DNA from: Malachius bipustulatus
Taxonomy: Eukaryota; Arthropoda; Insecta; Coleoptera; Melyridae
DNA: 64,000 bases
Assembly: GCA_910589415.1 (NCBI GenBank)
Contig: OU342632.1
Location: 36,221,637 to 36,285,636 of the forward strand
Direction: 5' to 3'
The position numbers were made by a program, and so were the translations under genes. Shown one piece after another: positions 23,701-37,000 of this stretch; the first letter of the stretch is position 1, and each line of letters starts with the position of its first letter. The notes beneath the pieces were generated by a model. The model saw nothing but the letters and a program-made list of their open reading frames with translations, was not told the DNA's origin and did not search any database.

Positions 23701-24974
23701 CTCGCCCATATCTGCTGAAGTCTTTCTCGGTCTCCAGAGCCTCCTCACCGTGTCCCAAACGTAGGAGATGCCTCTCGTCTATATCTAAAGCTACAATCTT
23801 CTCGAACAACTGATTCAAGGCTTGATTCGAATGGGTCACGATCAGAGTACGCTGATTGGGGAAATTGTGATAGATATTGGAGATAATCTGCACGGCGACA
23901 TCTGTTTTACCCGTTCCCGGAGGCCCGACGACCAGAGTCAAACCGGGCTGAATCCCGGCTTTAATCGCTTCAACTTGAGTCGGGGTGAATGGTATCGCAT
24001 TCCTAGAATCGTCATTATTAATGATCAATTAATTATAAAAAAAAGAAACTTACTTCTTGGGCTCGTTAAAGAGATAAGGCCCTCGTCTGGGTTTAACGTA
24101 CGGCTCGACGGTAACAACTTTATTTTTTTCATTATCTGGCACTCCGAGATCCCCGAATGTAACTTTGAAAGGTCTGATCAGCTTACTGGGATTGTCGGTC
24201 TTGACTTTGATTTCGTAGTCGGGAAAACTGGCCCGGAGATGGTCCATGTCGATGAAGGTGTCGTTGAAATCGACTTCGGGTATCTGCTGGGGCATGCGGG
24301 AGTAATGGGCGGCTCCGGGGTCTCCGTATCCCAACAGGATGTCGTGCAGCCAATCCGGGACGACGCATTCCGTGTTCATTAAGTAACGGATCGTCTCTAG
24401 GACCGCCTTGAAGTTGTTCTCTTTCGGTTTGCGTCTCAAGAGGATGTTGAAATCTGCGTTGAAATTTTAGTGGGTGTTATTTTATCTGAGTTTCATAGAG
24501 CTCCGTTATCAAAATAATAATAATAATAATAATAATCATGATGAAGGGCAACAAGAATGTGACAAGTGACAAGGAGAATTAATTGATGAAGTTTCTCCCT
24601 CTTTTTCTCCCATCTTTTAATTAGGAATAAAGTTGATTTTCATTAAATTTAGGAGAAAAACATCTTGAAACATCTGCATACATCATTCAGCTTATGTGAG
24701 CTGCTGGAGTGGTAACAGTGGTAACTCTTAGTAACTTTGACAACTTATTTTTTTCAAGATTTTACAAATATAAATTAAAAAAAAAAAACACAGAAGAAAT
24801 CAATATACAGGGTGTAGTCAATAATTTATTGAATATTTAATGAAGAGAAGATTATCCAGAGAAGATAGACAGCCACAACAAAAATCTTTAAAAAAATGTA
24901 GTTTTAATAAACTACCAGATTGAATGAACCCAATAATTGAATATAAATATGTTGTGGTGGGGTAGTTACATGTA

Positions 24975-25009
<35 letters not shown>

Positions 25010-28000
25010 AATTATTATGAAGATTTCCAAACACAGTAACAACAATGGAAAGAAAATACTGAAATACTGAAGGAGATAAAGGACTGAAGGACTGAAAAAC
25101 TGAAGGACTGAAAAAAAATAAAAAAAAACTGACAACTTCCTTACTTTCATAGACATCTTCTTTGCCTTTATTCGTCCGGTTCATGTCCTCGTAGTACTGG
25201 TTACAGTCCAGCCAAACCCGGAAAGTTCTTTGATCGCCCGGAAGGACCGGTTTCGGTTCAGGCCCATCTTCGATAACACGCCCGTTGTTGTCCAGCATAC
25301 CTTCGATTTCGCAACCGCGGATGCACTGCAGCCCCACTTGGGGAACAAACGGGGCTTTATAGTCGTATCTCGTACCTAAAAATTGGAGAATCTATTATTT
25401 CACTTACTAGTTTTATTATTAAGTAATGAGCTTGAAGCAGCCTACCAGTTTCGGTCAATAGATCATCATCATGGGTAAGGCACAACTAAAGGAAGCGACA
25501 TGAAACATCGTTAAACTTAATTTCAAGACGTCCCTTACCCCTGATGATGGTTCATTGACCGAAACCGGTATAACACCTGAAACTCATAGCTTAGTAATAA
25601 AAGTCATACCAATAATTATACCTTCCGAATAATACAGTCTTTTGCTTTTGGTTTTCATCTTTTGTCAATTGCTTTTCCTTATTTGTCAAATGAGTTTCTT
25701 ATTTTTCTATCTATTAATGATTATAGTCATTGATTTATCAATCAATTTCCTTATATTATGTCAAATCAGTTTCACTTTGTGTCAATTGCTTTTCCCATTT
25801 ACTTGCAGTGACAGTATCATAATATTGGAAAAGCATTTGACAAAAAAAGAATCTCATTTGACAAAAGAGGAATTTCAATTGAAAAATCACGCACTGACGT
25901 TTGATAAATGGGAAAAGCATTTGACAAATCAGTAAAAGCAATTGACAAAAGACGAAAACCAAAAGAAAAAGACTAATATTATTTGATCCCAAAATTAAAT
26001 AAATCGTTTCCTTACCAATGGGATTCGGAGGTTTGACGGATATCAGGAAACAGACGTCGTGCTTTCTCAGGTTTTCCCATTCCGATTTGATTTCATTTTT
26101 CACGTTCAAATTGACAGTTACATCGGCTCTGACTCGGCTGGGTCTTTTTTCGCCTGGAAAAACATCGTTTCAGAATACCGTAAAAATTTGAAGGACGAAA
26201 TATTTACCGATGTTGGGTTTGGCCACTTCAACGACGGCAAAATTTAAAATCGATTGGGCCATTCTTGCCCAACCGCCGCAATAAAGGCTGCCATCTTCGG
26301 ATTTCCTATGCAAAACAAAATGGAGACTTAGAGTCTGTCTTATAAATGTTATTTTATGAATTAACGATCATTAAACAGGATATTATCCAATCAGCTTTGA
26401 GTAAGCCAAGTCAAAATTTTCATTCCACGAATTTGACAGAAATGTTATAAGATCTGCTATGAATTCAGGCTAATGGCACAAACGGCAGAGATTACGTCAT
26501 CAAGTAGGCAAGCAACGCGCGCAACTGCATCAGTTTCATTAGTACCAGCAACACAATGGTAGTTGCAGAAAAATGCAGGAAAAATCAACAATAGCTTGTT
26601 ATAGGTATATAGTAATTGTTTTTCCTATAAAACCATTTTTACTGAATATATAGCACCGTCAGGATTTAATGTTAAATACATATATGACTTTTAAAATTGA
26701 TGTACATAATCTAAAATTGATTAATTGAGAAAGTAAAACAAGCTAGAAAATTCAGGATATTACAAATAAGCAACTCTTACTCAACCAGCTTCAATTACGC
26801 GAAAAAGGTATAAAAACAAGTAGTCCAGTAGTGGTCAAAATGGCGAAACCTGGAAAAACTTCAGAGCACCTCCGCTTTGCATGAAAATTTGGGTTTAGGC
26901 TGTGCTTGACCTAAACTTAAAAATCTCCCCAACGCTGTTGGTTGGGGTTTGATTGGTTGGCTTATTATTTTTAAGGGTGAAAACTACCCCTATTAGCAAA
27001 AAAGTATAATGCAACAGATTAAATCATATATAACTTCAATCAATTTAGAGTGAACTCACGGTTAGTTCTTTGAACTGACCGCTAGATGTCGCTCTAATTT
27101 ACACCACACGGAGTTCCGTGTTAATTCTAGCCTTAAGAGGCCCCGGCTTCCGTTCATCCGACAGCATCCTCCAGATACTCCGAATGCAGCACACTGATGA
27201 GTTCCAGTAGAACGAAACACGTGTCTGTGCTTGATTTGGTACTCTGGAAGGCTCTGCTGTTGAATGCGGCAGCAAACTCTCTGGTTGGAGTTTCGGGCAC
27301 TGCCAGCATGACAACTGTTATGGGCGATGGAGGAATTCTCCGAACCCACCTAACAGGCTAGCAATTGCACTCTGTGTGCTTATACTCATTGAACTACAAT
27401 TCACTATTTTTATGAATAAATCATATAATTAATTAAAATTATATATGAACGTGTTTAGTAAAGGTCACTCGATGTAATTTAGTGTAAAAACGCCAGTAAC
27501 CAAATATTTTTAGGGACGAAAACCACCCCCCATAGCTAGAAAAATAATAAAAAAACCTTCTTGCGCATCAATCGCAGAAATAGTGTATTTTTACGCGATT
27601 CTCGCATAAAAAATCTCGATAATTTTCATCACCCTGCATTAAAATTTAAACCACATAGTAGGATACTATGTGAAAAGTTAAGATAGGGACATTTAAACCG
27701 TTTTTAGATATCTTGATCCGTTCTAGTTCTACGCTGCTTTGAAGTTGAAAATTTTCGATTTTCACTTGTTTATAACTCATAAACCGCTCAATCTAAATTC
27801 CAATGGTGAAAACCACCTGTATTAGATTTCTTCAGACATTTAAAAAATATAAAGTTTTACAGGGTGTTCTATTTAAAAACCCGAAGTTGGTGTTTACTTC
27901 CGGTATAACCGGAAGTGGTGTTGTGCCGAAAATATTTTTAAAATGTTGTGTTTTTTCTATAATACAGATATGCAAAAAATTAGAACTGTCAGACTGACAG

Positions 28001-31000
28001 TTTAGCCTATACAAATGGTATCATCTCCCAAAGGTATACCCTGTATAGGGGTGGAGAACATACCTATAGTAACACCAGGAAGGTATTCATTTGCTTTACA
28101 AAGTTATGGTTAGCCAAAAAAGAGGCATTAAGAGCCGCTCTAATGAGTCCGGTCCTGGGTAGGCGGCGTATAAATACATAGGAAGCACGCACTCGAAATG
28201 ATGAATACGCGTCCAAGCCAACCGGATCGTAAGCGGCGCATGCCATGAGCACGACACGCAGAGATGGATTCGACCGGATATAAGATTTATCATACCGTAT
28301 CCAGAGTATAGCGAACGATGTCACGATTTTTGGAATGCAAATGCAAAATAAATGCAAAATTCAAAATAAAAACTGTGCTACTGTTTATCTCGAAGATATT
28401 CCTTGCCCTGAAAGTTAAAAAAAAAAAAACAATAGAAATTCGACCGTAGTGCCAAATAGGCCTTAGTGGTGACCTTGATATTAGTTTGCAATGGCTGATT
28501 TTAGTTTCTTTCTTACCCACCCAGCACCCCTATTTCGCTCCTCGGTCCCGAAAAAAATGATGAAACTTAGGAGCCGCGGATGTAAACAATTACCCAAACA
28601 TTTTTTAAGCAATAGTGTATTTTTTTATTAAAAAATACACTAATAAAAGATGCACGACCAAAATTAATACTTAGCTCTTATTTAATAAGGTAGTTGTAGC
28701 ATTAAGTAGGCGCCTAATTTCCCTATTTCTTAACTAATGAATAATCACGTTCACGTTATGTGATTTTAATTATGTTTTGTAGCTTGTTAGTGTATTTTTT
28801 AATAAAAAAATACATTATTGTTTAAAAAATGTTGGCATTTCAGAATTTCAGAACTATTTTGATCGTTTGACCCAATAATAATTCTTCAAGAGATGTAGTT
28901 CATTGGCAGTTTCTTTTACATGAATTTTAGGGCTAATGAATTACCAAAACACTGCCTAATAATTAATAATAATTATTAAAACTTAATAAGTATATTAAAG
29001 TATATCAACTGCTTCCTATTAATTATACAGGGTGATTCACTAGCAGACTCGTAGTTTTTCAAGTAGATTCAGGATCTGGTTTTGAAATTTTTCTGAGGCC
29101 CTGCGTTTCGATGATACAGCGTGATTCATGCATTTTGTCGAAATTTTTGATGAGCAGTATATCTTTTGAACGAATTGATTGAATTGAATGAAATTTGGTA
29201 GAATATGCTCTACCAATTATTACACTTAATACCTATACCTCGCATCTTTCGCCGATTCGAAAACTGCAGGGTCGTATTTAATTTTATCAGGTCTCTATCT
29301 CTATCGGTTTTGTCAAAAAGTTCAACCTGTATGCATTTTCTTCAAAGTTTAGTACCATTTTATGAAACTACATGAAAAATGCTACACTTGCCGTAAAAAA
29401 ATTACTTGGCAGCATTAAAATGTATCGAGAAGAAAATAAAAACTTTTGGCTTTTCAGGATTTCAATTCATATGGTTGGTAAACATGAATGGTAAACATGA
29501 GCATGAAGAAAATGCATACAGGGTGAACTTAGGGAGACCTGAAAAATTAAGTACGACCCTGCAGTTTTCGAATCGGCGAAAAGTGCGAGGTATTAAGTAC
29601 ATATGTCATTGGTAGTGCATATCTACCAAATTTCATTAAATTCCATCAATTCGTTCAAAAGATACTGATCATAAAAAATTTCGGCAAAATGCATGAATCA
29701 CGCTGTAACATCGAAACGAAGGGCGTCAGAAAAATTTCAAAACCAGATCCTGAATCGACTTGAAAAACTACACCTCTTAAGCTATGTCGGTCTCCTGGTG
29801 AATCACCCTGTATTATTATATGTATTATTCCTATTATTAAATTCCTAATCACTTGTTATTTTAATTACAATAATAATTATTGTTCTAAAAATAACGACTT
29901 AAAAAAAACTTTTTTTATGTGAAGTACCTACTTACTTTCTGACGTTTGAAGAAAAACATAATATTATACGTATATAGATTAAATGAAGTAGGTATAAGAC
30001 TATATTTTGTGACTAACTTCCAAGCATCAAGCACAAAGAATTGTCACAAAAAGAAAATTTTCACCGACAATCAAAGCCAGAATTCGCACCGTTTAAGTGA
30101 AATTACTGTATATATAGCAGTGGCAATGGTATGTATTTCTAGAAAAAATAATGCATGATTTTTGACTGCATGTGCATTGGGGATAATCCTATTATATGTA
30201 TGTTCCTATTAGGATTATCCCCAGTTTTTATTTATAAAAAAAACTTTATGAGCATCAATCGCATAAAGAGTGTATTTTTATGCGATTCAATTATGAAATA
30301 TTTTCATCGCTTTTCAAATTGGCTTCTGAAATTTCAGACTGTGGAAAATTTTCCACAGTCAGATTTTATTAGCGTAAGTAAGTAAGTCAATTCCTTTGAA
30401 AACGGGCCATAAAACGGTTACAGAAATTTAGCCATTTTTACCCTTTTTTCCTACCCACGCCACTGGCTTATTAATAGAAAGTAATGCAAATTTTATTGCA
30501 TTAACTCAAATTTCAAATAATTTTCTTCCAATCTTGTTAATTTGGTTTAAAAGTTTTTTTTTCTAACTTACTTAATATATGATATTATGTACATATGTAT
30601 GTATAGGGGTTGAAAATCTAGCCATTTTTCCTAAAATTGAAAAGGCAGCCATTTGGAACGGCTCGAGACCGATTTTACTCCCAAAAAGTCCCCTTTCCAA
30701 TATTTTCGGGAATATTGGGGATATTTCATTTTTTTTTCGTAAAATAGGTACTCATCTAAAAATAGCGCAACTTTTCTCTAATTTAACCGAACTCGTATAT
30801 CTTCAATGGTTTAAGATATCCCTGTAGTGGCCCTTTAAATAGTTGTGAGTCTGTGTACAGGGCGTTACTTGATGATAGGCCGTAATTTCAACGACGCGTT
30901 CCTGAACCAAATTCAAGTAGAAAAGTTCATATAAACATGTATTGTTTCCGGAAGTGTCTGGTTTTCAAGATACATGGTGTCAAAGTTTAAAAAAAAATTG

Positions 31001-34000
31001 TTTTTTATTAGGCAATATCTAAATGATCCTTTTGCTCATTTTCTTGAAATCTAGCAGGGTTATTCATTTTAATAAGACGCTAAGTTGACACTAACTAAAA
31101 CATTTTTTTTTTGTTTACTCATGACTCATCATCACTGATTAACGTCTCAGGAATACTATTGACAGAAAAAGTACGCTACTGAGTTTTTAACATGGAAAAC
31201 AAACTTTGAAGCCAAATTAACAGCATTGGAAGAAAATTATTTGAAATTTGAGTTTTCTATTATTTTATTCTATTATTTCTATTATAAGCCAGTGGCGTGG
31301 GTAGGAAAAGGGTAAAAATGACTAAATTTCGAACACTTATGAGCACATTTTTACAGAAATTATTTGAAAATTTTTAGAGTCGACAGCTATACTAATAGAA
31401 TTTTAACCATAAAAAATTCAAAAAGCAAATAATAAAACTGGCGGAGATATTCGAATTTATTTTACATAATGTTTATTTCCCCAAAATTTGAAATGATCGC
31501 TTTTCAAAAACCCCTTTAACTTTTGAGTTTTAAGATAGGTTGTACTGTATAAAAAAACCCAGTGGCGTTCATGGAAAAAGAGGCAAAATTGCTATATTTT
31601 ATATCCATTTTATGGCCCGTTTTCAAACGAATTGAAATTAAATTTTTACAGTAAAGCAGCTACGCTAATATGACATAACAATGGAACATTTTAGAAATTT
31701 AATTTAAGAAATGGCGAAAATATTCATAAATCACTCGCATAAAAATAAAGTATTTCTGCGATTGATGCGCAAGAAGGTTTTAAAAATTCGTGTGTATCAT
31801 TTCAGGAGATGGAAGAAGATAATCAAGATCTTAGCATTGAAAAGGCAATTTCTCTGGTGGGATACGGGAAGTACCAAATCAGATTTGCCTGCTTTGGTTT
31901 CTGCGTCTGCTTGATTCTCACATTACACACATTCAGCACATATCAGGTGATGGGAGTGCCGGATCATTGGTGTCATGTACCCAGACCTCCGACGCTGTCG
32001 AATATGTCAGCGCTTGATTGGAAAACTCTAACTATTCCCAAGTAAATGCTATAATAATCTTTTTTGCACTTTTGGGTTTGGGGTGAACGCGTGCCACCTT
32101 TGTTACTTTGCTTTGAGGACTAGTAGAATAGAACACACTGACACTACTATTATAGTGTCAGATGAAAGTTTTTCATCTAAGAAATATGTATACATACAGT
32201 AAACTTAATCAGCAATGAAGATATAATAGCTAATTTTAAATAGATTTCTAATAAAGCTAATAAAAATAGATTTCGGTAATTATATACATCCGCGGCTCCT
32301 AAGTTTCATCAATTTTTTCGGGACCGAGGAGCGAAATAGGGGTGCTGGGTGGGTAAGAAACTAACAAAAGCCATTGCAAACTAATATTAAGGTCACAACT
32401 AAGCCCTCTTTGGCACCACGGTCGAATTTCTATTTTTTTTTCACTTTCAGGGCAAGGAAAATCTTCGAGATTAAAAGTAGCACGGTTTTTATTTTGAATT
32501 TTGCATTTATTTTGCATTTATATTCCAAAAATCGTAACATCAATTCCTGTGGTCTTTTCACGATATGAATAAGCGGATATGATGCGAATACGGGACTGTA
32601 TACGTTTGGAAGCGCTCGCATTGTGTTGTAAGTGGATACATCCTCAATTACATCGAGACTAGTGCTATTTACTCCGCGCTTGTGTCAGGACCGTACTTTC
32701 TTTGCACTCTCAAAATTGGTTTTTAAAGCCGTTTTGTGGCCTTCCCTTTCATTTGCAAAGCAAATAAATACCTTCCTGGTGCTACTATAGGTATGTTCTC
32801 CACCCCTACTTAGGTGCCATAGTGAAACTGTAGGAGCCGGGAGCCGCGGATGTATATAATGACCTAGATTTCTAATACAGAGCGATTTTTTCAGAAAAAA
32901 TAATACCTACAAAGATGAGTTTGAAAAGTGTTACATGTACAATCTAACCAACTTTTCTTTAGAGGGGGCCGACAGGAATGGAATTATAAGTAAATGCTCA
33001 TTTACAAGCAAGACGATTGATAAATTATTCTACAAAGCTTTTTTCCAGAATGTCAAGATGGATGGGAGTATGACAAAACTTGGTTCACGAGTACGATTCC
33101 CTCCCAAGAGAACTGGGTCTGTGATCAACAGCTTCGTCGTGTAAATTTCTTGTATTTTATAGTGGTAGCGGATATTGTTGGGCAAGCTATGCTCGGATAT
33201 TTAGGCGACAAGTGAGTCTAATTTGCACTAATTCCGCAATTTTGCAGATTTCGAGCTGCAGAAATATTTATTATTTATAAAGCGGTTATACAAGAGCCCA
33301 CACGATTTGGGAACTGTTTGTTGCACCATAGCTATCTAATTCAATTTACGAGCTACTCACCGTAGCTACTTTGCCAAATCTTGAAATTATTAAACATTGT
33401 CACGTTTTAATTTTGAATACTAAAGTTTTAAAGTAATTCCAGATATGGTCGTCGGCGTATGTATCTTGTCTGCGTGACGTTACTTGGTACAGGACGTATT
33501 GGAACCATATTATTATTATCTCATTTCTACCCTGCCTTCGTATTATTCGGCATGATGGCCAGGTTTCCCAACACTGCTATGACCAACATATTGGATGTAA
33601 TTGGCTTGGAGCTAAGTAGTCCCAGTTCTCGCAGTAAATTTAATTTTTTGTTATACTTAGGGCATATATCTGGTGAGCTGCTTAATCCACTGATGTACTG
33701 GGCGATCGGATCATGGCTAAGCTTTTATTTAATGACCAGTGCAACTTTTATTGGCTTAGTTCTATCTCACAGGTTAGTTATACAGTGTGTGTCACAGGCA
33801 TGGTACATCCCCTTTTTTTTCTTTATTTTTGGAGATAATTTTTTGAAATTTAGTACGTCGCATATTCTCGATAGAGCGCACTTTTTAGCAGAAAATTGAA
33901 TTTTTTTCCACATCCAGTTTTTCCGGAAATGTTACCAACTTTTTATTTTCAAATGGGACATCCTATATATTATTATATTTTTGGATTCTATACATTTTTA

Positions 34001-37000
34001 CGAATCCAACAATACCACATAAGTATCATTTCAAATGTCAAATTTGTTTTTATTTAATTTTTTATTTCTCAATTATAGTGTTATTATTATTATTCTTCTA
34101 GGGTAGGTTCAAAGCCCTTGTACTGAAGCTTGCGCTTATTGTACCCCTTTGGATGATTAGCTCATCAGTCCCGTCTCCCGAAAGTATTTCAGAACGAGTC
34201 CAATGGGTGCTTGTTCTATTTCTTTTGGTTCCGCCATTTCGGTCCCAAATATTAGAAGTCTAGTTCCCTCTAGTGCCGGGCACTCACAGATCAGGTGGTA
34301 TGGGGTTTCCTCCCCCTCCCCGCATCTCCAATTATAGTGTGCCATGACTTCAGTTGTGTTCGTCACAGATGCAAAATGGGTACACCAAAATGTCCCTTAT
34401 AAAGAGTACTAGTAGATGGTACCTCGGTACCAATATGGTACCATTTGAAAAAAATGAATACAGCTCAAAAAATCATTCCGGTGCGCATAATTTATCCATA
34501 AATCACTTAATTTAGTACTTTGAACCAAAATTCGATTTTTACAGCATTACATGATCCAATTGGAGTAAAACGAAATAGTCATGGCACACTATAATTGAGA
34601 AATAAAAAATTAAATTAAAACAAATTTGACATTTAAAATGGTACTTATACAACTTGGTACAACTTAAAAATGTATAGAATCCAAAAATATAATAATATAT
34701 AGGGTGTCTCATTTAAAAATAAAAAGTTGGTAACATTTCTGGAAAAACCGGATGTGGGAAAAAATTCAATTTTCTGCTGAAAAGTGCGCTCTATCGAGAA
34801 TATGCGACGTACCAAATTTCAAAAAATTATCTCCGAAAATAAAGAAAAAAAAAGGGGGTGTACCATGCCTGTGACACACACTGTATACCTACTCATCCCG
34901 TTACAATTTCTTTGGGGATGAGAGAAATTTTCTCCGCTAATTTCCTGTTTTTAGATTATTAGTCGAATCACCTAGATGGTTGATTGCTAAAAGAAAAACT
35001 GATGAATGCTTGAGTGTACTCCAAAACATATGCAAATACAACGGATCTAAATTTTCAGAAGAAGTAACGCAAATTTTAAAAGCTAATAGTAATAACACTG
35101 TACCTGAAGTGAAGAAGAGTAGAGTGAATAATTTTATCACTTGGAAAATGACACGTCTGTTCTGCTTAACGCTTTTAAGCTGGTAAGATTTTTCTTGTCA
35201 TAGAAGCTAAAAACTACACAATGTATGACAATATACAATGAAAACGGGTCAAGATATCGGAAAACGACTTACATATCCCTATATATCTCTATTTTTTACG
35301 TAGGTAGTAGAAATTTCTATGCAAAGTGATGAAAAATCGGCGATTAAAAATTGTTGTACCTATATAACAATACTTACAAATGAAGACTCTTTATTATTAT
35401 TATCATTCCTATTATTAATATTATGAAAGTTTGTAAGTCCAGTGGCGTCCAGGGGGGGAGCACCTTTACAAATATTATTGCAAAGAAAAATGTACGCCAC
35501 TTATTTGTTTTTAAAATTGAATATTTTTCAGATCAAGCAAAAATTAAACTTTTTTATTGTTAATAATGTAAAATTAATTTTATTCACATTAAAAAAAATG
35601 AAATTTTGGATAAATTTTAACACCCCGTATCTCGAAAACAAAACGTTTTTGGACAAACGCTTCTGGGAAATAATGTTTACTTGACGCCCCCTGTACAACG
35701 CCTAAAGGTTTGTCAGTTTATTTTCTATGATACACCCTGTATAAGTAGTGTGGAACTAATAAAAGTTTTCAAGTTATAGATTTTTGGTGATTTGCTTCTT
35801 TTTTTTTAACATCATTTAAATAGTTGATCATCTTGAGCAGGTCAAGTTGAACAAAATTGTTGTAAAATATTGTAAAATATAAATTAAAAAGTATTATCGC
35901 ACCTTGAAAATAAATATAAAATCATCATTAAATAGGTCCAGCGTAGTTGAAAAAAACCCTCCCTATACCTACTTTATATAAGTACCCATTTTTTATTTAT
36001 TTTTTTGTTAAGAATTTATGACTTTCCAGGAGTACCGCTATGCTTACCAACAGTATTCAATTATTTACTACTTATAACATGGGAGGAAATCCTCATGTTA
36101 ATTTCATATTCTATGTACTGTCAGAAATACCAGGAGTGCTTATTGGAAAATATCTGTCAGATATCATTGGCAGAAGGTTTACTCGTGCAATTTTTGGTGT
36201 TCTCATAACTCTAAACAGTTTCGTTATCGTATTTCTGATTAATAAAGGTGCCCAAAAATTCCATTACTTGTCTATAATATAATTTATGCGTGTATCTAAT
36301 TTTAGACTCCGAACTTCCAGTGAAAATTTCTTGGCTGGTCATAAAAGTCTTCAGTACTGGTGTGTTATTTGTTACTCAATATCATACAATCGAAGTATTC
36401 CCCTCATCGATTCGTCAAACTGGCTTGGCTACAACGAGCGCTTTTGGAGCATTTCTAGCGTCGTTGAGTCCCCACATAATATACCTGGTGAGATCAGTCA
36501 ATGGCATTATTCTATAATAAATTATAGGTAATACAGAATTATTCTTCATTAAACATTACGTATATTTATTTTTTAGGGGACAATATATGACAAGCGTATT
36601 CCACACATTATAACCATCTCATTAGGAATCTTGCAAGCTGTTGCGGCGATTTTAATGCCTGAAACTTTGGGGATCACATTACCCGCGACAGTGGCTGATA
36701 CTGAAAATCTTATGAAGGAGCAGAAATTCTGGGCGATACCCAAGAAACGAGAACAGAATGGGTTAGAAAAATAAGTATATAAACTAAACATGTAGGTATG
36801 TGATCTGTAATTATGAAAAAATAATTAATTACTGCGATGGACACAATGAGTCGCATGATTCAGAAAATATATTGGCAGACTTTAAAATGTGCAAATATGC
36901 CTCTGCTTATAGTCTATACTCCTTTATGTTTGAGTATGTGGTACTTATTTCTGCAACTAGAATAAAATCCAGTGAAAATAAACTAAGTACTGCCTACTCA

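Noticed and set aside
23822..24382. 186-codon plus-strand frame opposite the AQR helicase exons
   Set aside because: A shadow of the conserved AQR coding sequence on the other strand, spanning an AQR intron.
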